From: Dipteris shenzhenensis
Taxonomy: Eukaryota; Polypodiophyta; Polypodiopsida; Gleicheniales
DNA: 64,000 nucleotides
Strand: one strand, 5' to 3'
Assembly: GCA_047967505.1 (NCBI GenBank)
Contig: CM106539.1
The notes under the pieces were generated by a model. That model saw only the letters and a list, made by a program, of their open reading frames with translations, ran no database searches and had not been told where the DNA came from. The translations under genes were made by a program, and so were the position numbers. Positions 42,626 to 54,235 of this stretch are shown here, piece after piece; the stretch's first letter is position 1, and every line of letters begins with the position of its first letter.

Positions 42626-43338
42626 TTATTCCTGCAACTTGACTAACGCAAAGCTGCCAAAAGTGGAAGAATGGGAAAGTACAACGCGGAGAAGATGACG
42701 AGGCTGAGGCAACGGGATCGAGTCAGGATATGTTGCTGATTTCTTTCTCAGCCGGATCTTGTAGTAATCGCTTCCATTATACGTGCCTTCAGAATCAACG
42801 TGGAAATCAGTGGATCTTTGAGCATCTGTTGCAGGGAAGTATTTCAAACGCTGAATTCTAGGTCGCCCCAATTCCTTGTCCACCATTTCGGAAGTTAGAC
42901 TGCATCCAGCTTGCTCTTTTCCATACTCATTACCACCGCAGCTCGTGCTTCGCAAATTACTGTTGTGGCTCCTCGATTTCATCAAGGGGGCAATCTGCGC
43001 TCCACCCTGCGCTCGGGCGCAGGAAGAGGAAGAGGAGTTGCCGACTCATTTCCAGGGTCATCTGGATAAGCCGACTTCAAAGGTTCCTTGCAGGCGGGAC
43101 AGTTTCGTACAGACAGTGAAAGCGAGGGAGCGGAACAGAGAGAGGACGTCAGTAGCCACGTCATCTGCTGCAGATTTTTTAAAAAGCCTTTGAGGAGGTC
43201 CAGAAACTTCTTTAATTTTTGGAAGTGCCTTCGCTTAATGAGCCCTTCCTTTTCACCCCTCTTGCTTTCTCCACCACTATTATGGTTAGCAATATCAGTG
43301 CATTCTCTGCGGATCCCAACAGATGGGCACAGATACAA
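42626..43338 (-). pseudogene. Unrecognised coding-like pair of overlapping frames
   Basis: Frames of 118 aa (42982-43338) and 119 aa (42626-42985) overlap by four bases (ATGA), one frame apart. The first has a Lys/Leu-rich helix, FLDLLKGFLKNLQ, and CPACKEPLKSAYPDDP. The second has CSLTSEMVDKELGRPRIQ and NGSDYYKIRLRKKS. Composition is more protein-like and CpG-richer than neighbours. It could be a host gene fragment split by a frameshift, or the end of the LINE to its right. I do not recognise the family. Confidence 0.3.
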
Positions 43339-45170
43339 ATACCTCTATCATTCAGCCTTTTGGCTAATCGAGAGCTTATTTGGAAAGAGGCCACCTTGTT
43401 GTGAAATGTCCATTTGTGTATCCAAATGCCAATGAGTTTTGTAAGAATCGTTGAATGCTGGATTTTAATCAGAAAGTCAAATAGCAAAAGCTCTTGCCAT
43501 GCACAGCTGCCATTTGAGAAGCCAAGTAGTCCCTTCTGCTCAATCCAAAATTGGGAAATAGGAGCCCATGGGAGAGGGGAGCTTTGTGATCCATTGACAA
43601 CACAAGGAATCACATGGATTCCAATCCTAATCCACTTCCTAGGTTGAGGTAAGTAAGAAAGGCCATGCATGGAATGGAATGCCATTGATCTCGCCATAAG
43701 AAATCTCTTCCACCGATGAGAGACTTGCTTACGGTGGATAGGAAAGAATAGCAGAGATATAAACTAACCTTGGGGAGAGAACATGCTTGAGGATTGTGAA
43801 CTTAGATTGGACCTTATCAAAACACCGCTGAAGCTGTTGTAACATGGTGATGGCAATTCCAAGTGGGTAGCCCAGATATCTTAAGGTAGTCCCACAGTGT
43901 GTGTGAGTGAAACCAGCCCATGTTATCTACTTTGGCACCAAAAGTACGACAGTGTTGTTATGTTAGTATTGATTCTAGAATAAAAAATGTCAGCCTAAAT
44001 CCATGCCCAAAAAGATGCTTGCAATCTCACGGCTAGCTAGCAAGACAAGCAATTCAAGATGTGCCTTCTTGATTTCCCCCATGACACAATCATATCTGTG
44101 ATAGATATTGCTAAAGATTACATATTTCAAAAACATGAGATACAAAGTGTTCATTGGTACAATAGCAAATGAGGCGTATACCTCCTTAAGGTTATAAGTC
44201 TGTCGTGGCTTGCTCTACTAGTACATTAAAATTTTTGTAAGCAAAGAACTAAGATGAAAAAAAGACCCATATGGCAGAGTTAGACCTCGAATGATTCCTT
44301 TGTTAATTTGCAAATCAAGTTGTCAAAGTACATGGTCAGTAACTATGTCAAAGAGCAAGGGTGCTAAAGAACACCTTTGGTGTACCAATAGCTAGAGAGG
44401 GAAGCTACCATAGAAATAGCCGTTTATAGCTATTGTTGTTGTGGCATTAGAAATTAGTGTCTTGGCCATGTTATAGAACCCACACCCAAATCACATTTTT
44501 TGCATTACTTGTAATATAATCGACCAGCTAACTCAATTGGAAGCTTTTGCCAGAAGCAAGAATCTTTGATTCTCTGTCAATGTATAATCAATAGCTAGGA
44601 GCATATTGAGGATAACATCTTGTATGTTCATCCCACGAACAAATTCGTATTGCCTAGAGTGAAGAATCCGGGGTAGAGTAAACTTGATGTGAAATGCCAA
44701 TATCTGGGCTAGAATTTTGTAAGCCCCATTAAGCATTGTTAACGAGTAGCAATCATTGGGAGAGAGCCGATTTATAGATTTGGGGATAAGTTTTATTACT
44801 TGGTTGACTGAATGCGGCAGGTACCTCTTCAAGCAACAGTAGTTCAGAAGCTTTGTGAGGTCTGAACCACAAACTGCCAAGAAGTGTTGATAAAGTTCGA
44901 TGGGGATCTCGTTGAGGCCTAGAGGCTTTTCCTTTGCCATAGAATAAACTACATGGTAAAGCTCGTTCTTTGTGAAAGGGCGCTAGAGGTGTAATGCTTC
45001 TTGTTGTGAGATTATTGAGGGGGTGGGGAGACAAGGAATTCTCGTTGTGAAATTATTGAGTGCGCAAGCTCAAGGAATTCTTACAATCTTGTAACTAAGT
45101 CTTCTGTGGGGGTGGGAACTGGGTCACAATGTTGGATAAATGTTGTAGCATGAGGTTGGCAATCTCAGTG
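43200..45170 (-). mobile_element. Older LINE fragment, minus strand
   Basis: Read right to left, an RT domain (44940 to about 43800) is followed by a C-terminal part (43697-43212) with MAFHSMHGLSYLPQP and GIHVIP. It differs from the LINE at 37038-42180 in wording and base composition: it is AT-rich with few CpG, so it belongs to another family and is older. No 5' ORF1 or poly-A tail is identified. Confidence 0.75.
43780..44940 (-). pseudogene. LINE reverse transcriptase remnant
   Basis: The frame at 44533-44940 (135 aa) reads GLNEIPIELYQHFL, IPKSINRLSPNDCYSLTML, NGAYKILAQILAFHIK, QYEFVRGMNIQDVIL and ENQRFLLL. This is the N-terminal half of a non-LTR RT (fingers and first palm motifs). Further left the sequence still aligns in pieces (LFDIVTDHVL, RGLTLPYGSFF) with stops. 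The active-site region is not identifiable. Confidence 0.8.
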
Positions 45171-47329
45171 TCACATGTGGCTTCTTAACCCTACTCGTCA
45201 AGCATTACTTGATGTTTTCTTTGAGCTTCTTTTCTTTTATATGTTTAAAAAACAACTCTAATGTCCAGCCACTTCAAATTGATGGATATGTGCATAAGTT
45301 TACTATGCTCGATTTAAATATCAAGAGCGCTAGGCAAGGGAGGGAGGTTTGGGTTCAAGTAGTGACTCACGCTCATCGACTATTTAGATATCAAGAGCGC
45401 TGAGCAAGGGGGGGAGGTATGGGTCAAGCAATGACTCATTGATAGTGGCTTTTTAGGATGAATATCCACTTTAGATGTGAAGACCATGGCATTCTTGGAA
45501 CCACTCTTACTCTTAAGAGCCACCTTGTGCTGTGCATTGATATCCTAAAGGTCTCATCCAAGACAACCAAAAGTGACCTCGTCATTGTCCTCGCTCCAGC
45601 CATTACCGTTGCGTTTTTTTCTACATACGAATATTGAACCAAGGAAATTGCTACGGAGCCAATGTAATGAGCTTCATCGGTAGTTTTCATTGCTTGGGCT
45701 AGGGGAGCATCATCAAGCTCATGACAATTGTAGGGAAGGAGCAAAATGTCGATAGCCTAGGGGCATACGGCTAGTTTCTTAGAGAATTGTCTGACCATTC
45801 TTATAGGAAGGCATCATCCGACCTTTCTAAGCCTTTTAGATAAGATCAAATGTACCTACATTAACAGGAGGTCTATTTTAGATATTTTCTCATAGCAACT
45901 ATAGACAAGTTGCAAACTATGTTTAAGCTCATTCCTTAGTGTTTGGAAGCCTCCTTGTATTTGAAAGCTTCATTTAGAGCTTGCAAAACCAAGCAAGAAG
46001 CAATGATTTGGGGGAGAGAGAATCGAAATAGGACGCTTTGTAGGAGATGAGAACAAATATCCTCTTTATCGAAAAGCCAAACAAAAGCTTTCTTTTGGTG
46101 TCATAATGACAGCTTGATCGTTTTGATGCTCAAGCCTAGACCAAAAGGCTTCCACAAGGGGATCCAAATGGCTACCTCACCTTGATGTTTTTAGTAAAGG
46201 AGCATCATCATTTGTAAAGGAATTCAAAATGAAGAAAACCTAAGACGTTTGGCCATTCAGTCCCAAGAAGAGGGTATTTTATTTGTAATTTATGAACAAG
46301 AGAAAAAGTCTTTACAATAGCACTTTGGCCCATGTTTTCAAAAGGATCAGTGAACCACAAAACTAGTAATCAAAGAACCAGAGATAAAGTCTTGAACTAT
46401 ATCCTAGCATATAAGTTTTTATAAGTAACAGTACACCACAAGAACTAAACTCGTTTTGAGAATAAGAAAGCCACAACATGTATACGTTTGAGAGAAATTT
46501 TAAGCCACAAGGACTGAACTTTTTTGGGAAGGGACCTGAAATAGCATCCAAGTGTTGCTATTTTTTCAGAAAGTCTCATGAATGTCATCAAAAAATTCTA
46601 GATATCTTTGGTAATAAGAAGATGAGCATAGGCCAAAGCCACATCCAACATAAGCTTTTCTACAATTTGGTCAATGCACAAATCACACTTTTTAATGATC
46701 TTCTATTGCTCCTGTATTCACCCACCAATTCAACTTTGTGGCACAACATAAAAAAAGGATTTATTAAACACCATAGCATTTCATTGAATCCAAACAAGCC
46801 ATAAAATTTGACTTCTTGCAATAGTCTAGTTCCCCCACCAAGTAAAGGGTTTATCTCTAAAAAAATCATGTTGTAAGCAAGGAAGAAGATAGATAATGAA
46901 GGATGTGGGGGCTCAAAGTATATCAACATGGCAAAGAAGTACTAGCAAGTGATTTCCATTTTTCATTAGGAGGTGCCTTCTCAAACAAGCAAGTACAATA
47001 TCAACGCCATCTCTTCCAATGCACATGTTACCATCTCATTGTTGCAATATCCATATTCCAATAAAATATTTTTCTACTCTATACCACTCACTATTACTCA
47101 GTGCTTCATGGCACCACAATTCTCAACATCCCCCCTTGATGCGAACACAGCTACTGCAAGGTGGTTGGATGCAAGATTACAAGTTTTATTTTCACTCGTC
47201 TTTTCTCCCCCTATGTGTTAAGGAAAACACGTCCTTGTAGCTACCTTGGCTCTTCACCTTGAGTACATAATATGGGCTTAGAGGGTGTATTACAACACTT
47301 TTTTTAGAGAAAAAGGGGAGAAAAATACA
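45171..47329. other. Intergenic with one tandem duplication
   Basis: No coding motif was found on either strand. A 70-bp duplication lies at 45312-45437. Short frames between 45436 and 47240 do not match anything I know. Confidence 0.45.
45312..45437 (+). repeat. 70-bp tandem duplication
   Basis: ATATCAAGAGCGCT at 45318 recurs at 45388 and is followed by a shared GGCAAGGG..GAGGT..GGG block and a GACTCA end. Confidence 0.8.
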
Positions 47330-47960
47330 CTAGCTTTCAGAAGAGCTTTCCTTGGAACTTCCTGTGCTGCAATGTAGTTTGGCTGCTTCTTTTTGTGATA
47401 GAATTATTCTTCTCATGGTTGATATTTCCACAAAATGTGCATTGAAAATTTGGTTTGTTCTTGTTGCGACATTCATTCTTGGTATGCTCAAGCTTCCCAA
47501 CAATGGTAATACCTTGGTGGTGGTGATGAGTTGTTTTTTCCTCCTTTGACATAGAAAACTAGATCCCATGATGTGGTGGGCAGAACTCTATCCTTTACTT
47601 TTGATTCATGCTCGAGTAGTGCCGCTTTAATTTCATTGATACTTTTATCATTTGTTTTTTGTGTGGACAAGAGTATCATATGACTTCTTTTAGACAAGAG
47701 TATCATACGAATTCTTTTAGACACTGTTGAGAAGAACAGCTAATACTTCATCTTCTTCAATCTTCTTCATCATCCTTGCTAATTGTTTCTTTAATGCCTT
47801 AAATTTGTTGATAGGAGCCATCATTGTATCTAATTTTTTTAAATCCAACCAAAGGACATCCATTGAGAGATTCACTTTTGATCTTTTCATCTCAGTTCCA
47901 AAGTTTTTTTTGAGTTCCTCCTATGCTAGTTTTGCGTTTTTGGTCCCTACAATGTGAGCT
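47330..47960 (-). pseudogene. LTR-element gag remnant
   Basis: In the minus direction the pieces read KKLDTMMAPINKFKALKKQL, EDEVLAVLLNSV and NSYDTLV, the end of a UBN2-type capsid domain. Then comes a Cys/His region CTFCGNINHEKNN, with the last Cys of the zinc knuckle lost. A 26-bp tandem duplication (ACAAGAGTATCATA at about 47666 and 47695) disrupts the capsid/zinc linker. No pol or LTR accompanies it. Confidence 0.6.
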
Positions 47961-49314
47961 ATGATCTCATCTCCTAGACCTTAGGATTTATGACAAGAGC
48001 TTTATGATTATTTGTTGTGCTTTGTGTGCTCTCACTTTCCCTATTTGGCTCCATAATCCCTTTCTCATTAAAGTGTACATGGCATGTATAGATTCTGTCC
48101 GCATTAAATTTTGCAATGATTACTTTTGTATGCTCCAAGAGGGGTCTTTCCGAGTACTACTAGGTAGAGTCTACCACATTTAAAACTTTGGATATGATGC
48201 ATGCCTGCGTAGATGTTAAAAACTGAGAATTTTTTCCTTTTGGACCATACAAATGCTTCCTTGATTAGAAGTTTCAGCATGTCAGAGTTTTTATGATGTT
48301 ATGTGATTCACACGTTGCTTACTAACTGTGCTTATCAAGGGGTAGGTGTGCATGGCTAGCACTTTTGGTGAGCTAACATGTGGCACTAGAGATAAGCTGT
48401 ACCACATGAAACCACGCCTAAGGTCAACCTTATCTGTAGGTAAGCTATCTACCATGTGGAAATGTAGTGACCACAATTAGCAAGGGCTCATAACTAGAGA
48501 AGTTTCTTTTTTTGGGGGGGGAAAAAAGAAGTAATATTTGATTATCAAAAAGATATATACACGATGTTCCTGTATTGGTAGGCAAGATCACTTGGATTCT
48601 GGAGCATTCCCTGAAAAGGACATTCTTTGTGTAGGGACCTCTGTACTCATCTCCATGTCCCTGAATTTTAGTGTACAGTATATCTTGTGCTAGAACCTCA
48701 GCGATGCATATTTCCTTGCATTGTGTGCATACAATGACCTCTTAGGACATGCTTGTTTCTCAATAAGAGTATTGAAATGTTGTAAGATGTCTATTTGACA
48801 ATATATCATCATATGGTAATAAATTATCATTATTCAATATCAACTGTGAAGTAAACACTAAACGATTATAATTCATTATTTTTTATTTATTTTAGAAAAG
48901 TAATGAAGGATAAGAATCAAATTGCAGGTTTGAAAGGCATTTGAAAGACATCTTCCAACCAGATCTGTATCAAGCCAAAGGAGATCCAAATCCCTATTGT
49001 ATCCAGATATGTATCCATAGAGAAATGACCTCCTCTAATGATGTTAGAGGAGATAGAGTTGCTGCCACCTCCAAAGCTACCTAGCCTGAAGCCGCCAAAG
49101 AAGGAGACTCCACCAATAGAGATCTAGGGAAAAGACCCAATCATGAGATAGACAACACTAGAGAGAAAGATGTGGACACACACGAAATGACAAGAGAAAA
49201 TATGGCGGATCTAGCGAGTCTACCGGGCAGATATGCAAGAAATAACGAAAGTGACGGCCGATGAAGAAATCAAGAGGCTATTGGCAGACTTCAGGTCCGT
49301 ACCAGACAACCTCT
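47961..49314. other. Intergenic, nothing certain
   Basis: 48900-49314 is less AT-rich and has short frames such as DTHEMTRENMADLASLPG that could belong to an element gag, but no diagnostic motif is present. Confidence 0.4.
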
Positions 49315-49674
49315 TGTTGAGATATCGAGCTCCAGTCGTGATATGCCAGGGTGACCGTTGTGCATTTATGTCACCGACTTATTAGCTGCAGATGCGGTTG
49401 GTACACCGCCTATGAATAATAGCTGGATAATAGCTATCTTTATGTACTCTAGTTAGTGGCTCCATTAGTATGCCACCTAGGTTATCTGAGTTTGGTTTGA
49501 GACCCACATATAGGGTTCATCTATTCCTTTTGTACTAAGAGAGAGAGTTCTTTTGGCTTTCACAACTAAGAAGAGGAAAACTATATTCAGCCTCCATCTT
49601 TGTGTGTATTCCCCCATTGTGTATGTGAGAAAGCTGCAAGTGAGACTCCTTACTTCTCTCCCACTCTCTTCACA
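49315..49674 (+). repeat. 5' LTR, 360 bp
   Basis: Starts TGTTGAGATATCGAGC and ends CTCTCTTCACA, directly before the PBS. No second LTR of this type is seen, so age cannot be estimated. Confidence 0.75.
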
Positions 49675-49686
49675 TGGTATCAGAGC
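49675..49686 (+). other. Primer-binding site
   Basis: TGGTATCAGAGC immediately follows the LTR, the initiator-Met-tRNA type. Confidence 0.9.
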
Positions 49687-50162
49687 TCGGTACGTGGTAA
49701 GGAGCTCAAGAAAGCAAACCAAGCTCGCGGTGTCTTGGTAAGAGGATCAGTGTTGATTTCCTTTTTTGAGTTTGGGAGCAAATCTCTGCAGATAGCACAG
49801 CCGGAAAGTGCAAGAGTGTACTGTCTCAGATTGGGATGCCCTTCGTGGTGCAGCGAGAGGGTAGTATATGCTACGGGGCCGTTTCGGTGGCGGAAGTTTT
49901 CCATAGGCACTCAGAAAAGTGCCCTGTTTTTGCTATGCAACCACTGTTTTGCAAGTCAGTGAAAAGTTACCGCAGAAATTGCATCGTATGCCTATGCATG
50001 AGATATTGGGAGTGACAGAATCATTCTTATTGCCTGTTGATGCAAAATCGTCACTAGGAAGTGACTGTGTGGTCAAATACAACTTTCGTCAGTTTTCAGA
50101 TTTGCCCTTGTGAGGAGGAGTTATGTTTTTGCAGTGACATAATATTTTTGTAGTGTTCTGTA

Positions 50163-51080
50163 ATGGCGTCTGATGCTCTTTCACAGATAGTCACTGAAAA
50201 GCTCGGCAAGAAATACTTCCAAGCATGGAAGTTTAGAATGACGAATTTCCTTAAGGGAATAGGCTATTGGGAGTTTATTATTGGAGCTGAACAAGAACCA
50301 ATTATTCCTAATATTACCAATCAACAGCAGTTGCAGGCATTTAAAGGATGGCATGAGAGAGCCAGAAAAGTTATGTACTGGCTGTCTATCAGTATTTCAG
50401 ATTCTATGATTGTGCATATTTAGGATGCAAGCACGCCGAAGGAGGCGTGGATACTTTGACAAAAATGTACAGCACAAATATGCAAGCCAGGAAAATGCAG
50501 CTCAAGCAGGAGTTGCATAATGTGTAGAGAGAAAATATGAGCATTAATGACTACCACATGAAGGTGAAGAAGATTGCAGATGCACTTGCTTCCATTGGGT
50601 CACCAGTGGAAGATGATGATTTAGTTTCTGTGACCTTGAATGGTCTAGGAAAGGATTATGCATAGTTCCGGACATCCATTGCCATCCGTGAAAAATTTCT
50701 TGATTTTGAGGAGTTGATTGCTCTTCTAATTTCTGAAGAGCAGAGAAATAGTGGTGCATCTTCTTCAGGAGGAACTTCAAAAGAAACTATCTTCTACTCA
50801 AATGCTGGAAGAGATAGAGGCAGATGTAGAGTAGGCCGATTTGGAGGCTGTGGCAGAAATCAGAATATGCAACAAATTCAAGAAAACCAATCCTATGGAG
50901 GAGGATGTGGTAACTTTAGAGGCAGGGGGAGCCAAAGAGGTCGTGGTGGATGGTAGAGAGGCCAAAATGCAAACAGCAATGTTGAATGCTACTACTGTTG
51001 TAAAATAGGTCATATGGCTAAAGACTGCTACAAAAAGCATAATGACATCATGAATGGAAAATTGCAGCAAGGCAATTATG
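50163..51080 (+). pseudogene. Copia gag with zinc knuckle
   Basis: The first ATG frame (50163-50423) begins MASDALSQIVTEKLGKKYF and contains QAWKFRMTNFLKGIGYW, a typical copia gag start. A TAG at 50421 and frame changes follow. The capsid region NDYHMKVKKIADALAS with VTLNGLGKDY, and the end FEELIALLISEEQR, is read in pieces to 50770. A Gly/Arg-rich basic stretch leads to the zinc knuckle CYYCCKIGHMAKDC at about 50990-51031, fully CCHC. Only a few lesions separate it from an intact gag. Confidence 0.9.
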
Positions 51081-51475
51081 CATCCTCTAGTAGACAGGGT
51101 GATGACATAAATGAGCATTTGTTTATGGTGCAGCACATGACCAATTCTGTGACAAGTGCAGAAAAAAGCAATGATGTGTGGTATGTTGACTCAGGTGCGT
51201 CAAACCACATGACAGGTCATGCAAAACAAATGTAGGATGCAAGGAAAATGGAAAGACTAGGATTTGTGGAGACTGGTGATGATACTGCACATCCTATTGT
51301 GCAAATTGGTAAAATTACTTTGTCTATGTAGGATGGGAAAAAGAAATACCTGTCTGATGTATTTCATGTCCCAAATATCACCAAGAACCTGGTTTCTGTT
51401 GGTCAAATGGTTGAGCAAGGCTTGCAGGTCAGATTTAATCCTCATGGATGCTTTGTTGAGCATATGAAAATTAAA
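51081..51475 (+). pseudogene. Copia aspartic protease
   Basis: WYVDSGASNHMTG at 51180-51218 is the active site with D-S-G intact. An in-frame TAG at 51233 follows, then VFHVPNITKNLVSVGQMVEQG and FNPHGCFVE, the conserved end of the domain. After about 51475 the coding pattern stops and the palindromic repeat starts. Confidence 0.9.
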
Positions 51476-51523
51476 GGATATGTTAAGCTTCTATGCTATG
51501 CAGCACTATCTATGCTATATAGC

Positions 51524-51860
51524 ACTTAATCTAATCTTTTAGTCATTCTAAATGAGCTATATAGCTCATACTATTTGTTATGTACAATATCTCTAATATA
51601 TAGCACTTAATCTATCCCTTCAAGCATACTTAATGAGCTATATAACTCATACTCTATGCTATACATTATTTCTATTATATATTACTTTATCTAATCTTTC
51701 AAGAATACTTAATGAGCTATATAGCTCATACTATGCGCTATGTATATTATATCTGCCATATAGCACTCAATCTATTCTTTCAAGCCTACTGAATGACCTA
51801 TATAGATCATACTATATGCTATGTACATTATGCCTTCTATAAATCTATTATTTCAAGCAT
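51524..51860 (+). repeat. 80-bp tandem array with an 18-bp palindrome in each unit
   Basis: Units start at 51524, 51604, 51683 and 51764 (CACTTAATC or a variant), with a shortened fifth. Each has a palindromic core. ATGAGCTATATAGCTCAT is perfect at 51552-51569 and 51712-51729, has one changed base at 51633-51650 and two at 51793-51810. Adjacent TATGCTATATAGCAC-type motifs extend to about 51490 on the left and 52000 on the right in decayed form. Confidence 0.85.
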
Positions 51861-52063
51861 ATTGTAGCTATGTAGCTAAAATGTGTGCTATAGAACATAG
51901 AACTTCTAATATATAGCATGTTATATATAACCTATGCAACATAATGTGCAATTTATTACTATATAGCATGTGTTGTGCAATGCAAACTATAGTACATAAC
52001 ACGTATCATGTGCTTTTTGTATGCTCACTATTTTTATTATGAGACACTTAACGATTATTGCAC

Positions 52064-52132
52064 AAGGTTGGTTAATATATTTTGTGTGCCTTTAAAGGTT
52101 GGTTAATATATTTTGTGTGCCTTTAAAGGTTG
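52064..52132 (+). repeat. 31-bp perfect tandem duplication
   Basis: The unit starting AAGGTTGGTTAATATATT is present at 52064 and 52095, with a third start at 52126. Confidence 0.9.
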
Positions 52133-52874
52133 GTGACTACAACCACTACTCGACTTGTGTCTTCCCTTTTGATACTCTATCATTTGAGGTGTTTAGATTA
52201 CAATTTGGTCACATGTACCGCTATCTCTACTTTGCTCATGTAGTAATAGAGATTTGTATGTGTGTACATAGTGCATGCAGAGAGCCCATTTCTAAAAGGG
52301 CCAAATCAATTCATGGTATTCTCTAATATGTTTGAAATTATATGTGGTTTTTTCATCAGAGCGAGTTGGTTGTTGTTTGTTAACTTCAATATACATAACT
52401 TGTGATAAAAAACTAATATTTGTATATGTTTAGAAGTTTTGGAAAGTTTTGATGTTTTGTATATATTTGCAGGTTTCAATTTTAGATATAGAGAGGATGA
52501 TTGAGGAGGCACAGGCCCACAGTGATTTCTACTTGCAATTGAAGGTCTAGGGCTGAGTCTAGGCCCCCCGTAGTTATTCATCCACATCCACCTATTGTTT
52601 AGGGTGTGCTAGCTTTTAAAGGCTGGTGACTACAACCACTGCTTGAATTGTGGCTTCTTTAGTCATTCAAGGTGTTTGGATTACAAGTGATCACATGTGT
52701 AGTGCACTATCTTTGCTTTGCTCATGTAGTAATAGAGATTGGTATGTGTGTACAAAGTGCATGTAGAGAGCCCATTTCTAAAAGGGCCAAATAAATTATT
52801 GGTATTCCAACTTCCTATAGATCTAGTATGTTTTAAATTATATGTGGTTTTTTCATCATAGCGAGTTGGTTGTT
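52124..52874 (+). repeat. Two direct copies about 250 bp long, 494 bp apart
   Basis: Copy one spans 52124-52376 and copy two 52617-52874. They share TGGTGACTACAACCACT, AGAGAGCCCATTTCTAAAAG and GCGAGTTGGTTGTT. Copy two can be read as GDYNHCLNCGFFSHSRC, reminiscent of a gag zinc knuckle but not canonical. Confidence 0.8.
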
Positions 52875-53782
52875 AAATTATTGAACTTTTATTATTTTCA
52901 TGTGTGGATGGCCAACTTGGTCCTGACTTTTCTTCTCCCAATGACGAGCACATGATGCATATTACCAAAGTGCACCGAGTTGTAGGAGGTTGATTGATGG
53001 GCTACCAAGTGGCCGAGCTGGTCGAAGTGTTGAAGTTAGATATGGCGACGTCCTTATTGAGGCTTTGCAAAGACTACAAGTAGTCTATTGTGTGCAAACA
53101 CTACAAGTAGTATGTTGAAGCAGTCTTGGTTCCTTCGAAGGGTATAGCCAGTGAATGGCCTTCGTATAAGAAACAATCAGAGGTGCCTACTATGCTGTTG
53201 CTAGATCACAATTATTTCAAAAAGGGCCAAGACTTGTCCATGGAGATTCTTGCAACATATTTTGACATACGGGGTGATCTACTAGATGTATTTTGACCAT
53301 TTTTTGGGGCTGTTTTGCCAGAGCAGATGAGTGCTATAAAGGGCAACAAACATTCCACGAAGCTACTGTTGCTGTTTTTTTGACAAAACAGTCATTTTCA
53401 GGACTGAATATCTCTTTCCTGGTGCGGAATTGCCCTTTGTGCCAAACTGGAAAGTTGTAGTTCCTGAGGCTACCCGTGGGATGGAATTCGGTTCTTCCAG
53501 AGTTCCTCGACTTGTTGTGGCAATACTTTTGTTAAGTCAGACCACCCGTGGCACCAGTGCATATTTGGTACCTTGAGGCTGGCCTACTGGGTCTGGTTCA
53601 TTGGCGGGCTCTTATGGTGCTATATCCAAAGAAGACACAGGTTCTTGTGGTGCTGCCTTTGATGCCTTCAGGGTTTGCACTGTCGATTTTCGGACCCAAG
53701 CGACTCTCTTGCCTTGGTCACCCAAGTGGGTGGTGTTGATCAAACTGTTGGTGATGTGTGGCAGTGGATGAGGCAGGAGCGT

Positions 53783-54235
53783 TCAGTGTGGCTTTCTTCG
53801 ACTAGTAGATGGGTTCAGAGGAAGCCTTCTTGGGGCAACCAAAGCTGCCATTGCTACTTTACCATTCTCTAAGCGTCGGTTTCGATCGAAGTGACATTGG
53901 GCATAGAGGATCGCATCTTGAACTTGTAGCTCTCGAATTTCTTGGGCAGAGGATGGTGGTGTTAGTCGAGCGGGCAATGGCATTGGTTTACCTTCTGTAG
54001 GGAGAACATAAAAGCGTATATCCATAGCTTGGCGAACAACCATTAGACCTAGATTTACATAACTCAAGGTTTGTAGAAGTTGGCCGTTTATAGCTCTTAT
54101 TGAGGCAACGGTGAGGGTTAGGGGTACCTATAGCTTTTCCCATATGTCTAGGGAGATGAAGTTGTGGCTTGCTCCTGGGTTCACGAGTGCTTAGATGCGC
54201 ATGCACAAAAACTGTAGCTGAACAAGCAACCTGGC
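53783..54235 (-). pseudogene. Extra retropepsin-like (RVP_2-type) domain after integrase
   Basis: In the frame that ends the integrase tail (54191-54589), after one TAG, the minus strand reads ALVNPGASHNFISLDIWEKL at 54193-54134. A second TAG follows, then VPLTLTVASIRAINGQLLQT and DIRFYVLPTEG. This follows the pattern of RVP_2-type retropepsins from start to middle, including strand spacing and the FYVLP segment. The catalytic D-S-G triad is N-P-G, so it would be inactive. The element already has a normal protease at 57930-58331. It may be a captured second domain, or the start of another element abutting the first. The shared frame favours the former. Confidence 0.6.

Larger units (their letters stand above)
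49315..51480 (+). mobile_element. Copia retrotransposon, 5' half (LTR, gag, protease)
   Basis: A 360-bp 5' LTR, PBS, leader of about 480 bp, gag and protease appear in normal copia order. The element then ends abruptly in the protease/pre-integrase region, at about 51475, where an AT-rich palindromic tandem array begins. No integrase, RT or 3' LTR follows. The right end of the minus-strand copia fragment at 22790-24415 also ends at this kind of repeat. Confidence 0.9.
51861..53782. other. Intergenic with duplications; no gene
   Basis: This holds a 31-bp tandem repeat (52064-52132) and a direct repeat with period 494 bp (52124-52376 and 52617-52874). 53300-53780 is less AT-rich and shows open plus-strand frames without a motif I know. 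Confidence 0.5.

Noticed and set aside
47019-47240. Open plus-strand frames of 70-80 codons
   Set aside because: No motif and overlapping frames of equal length; typical random frames.
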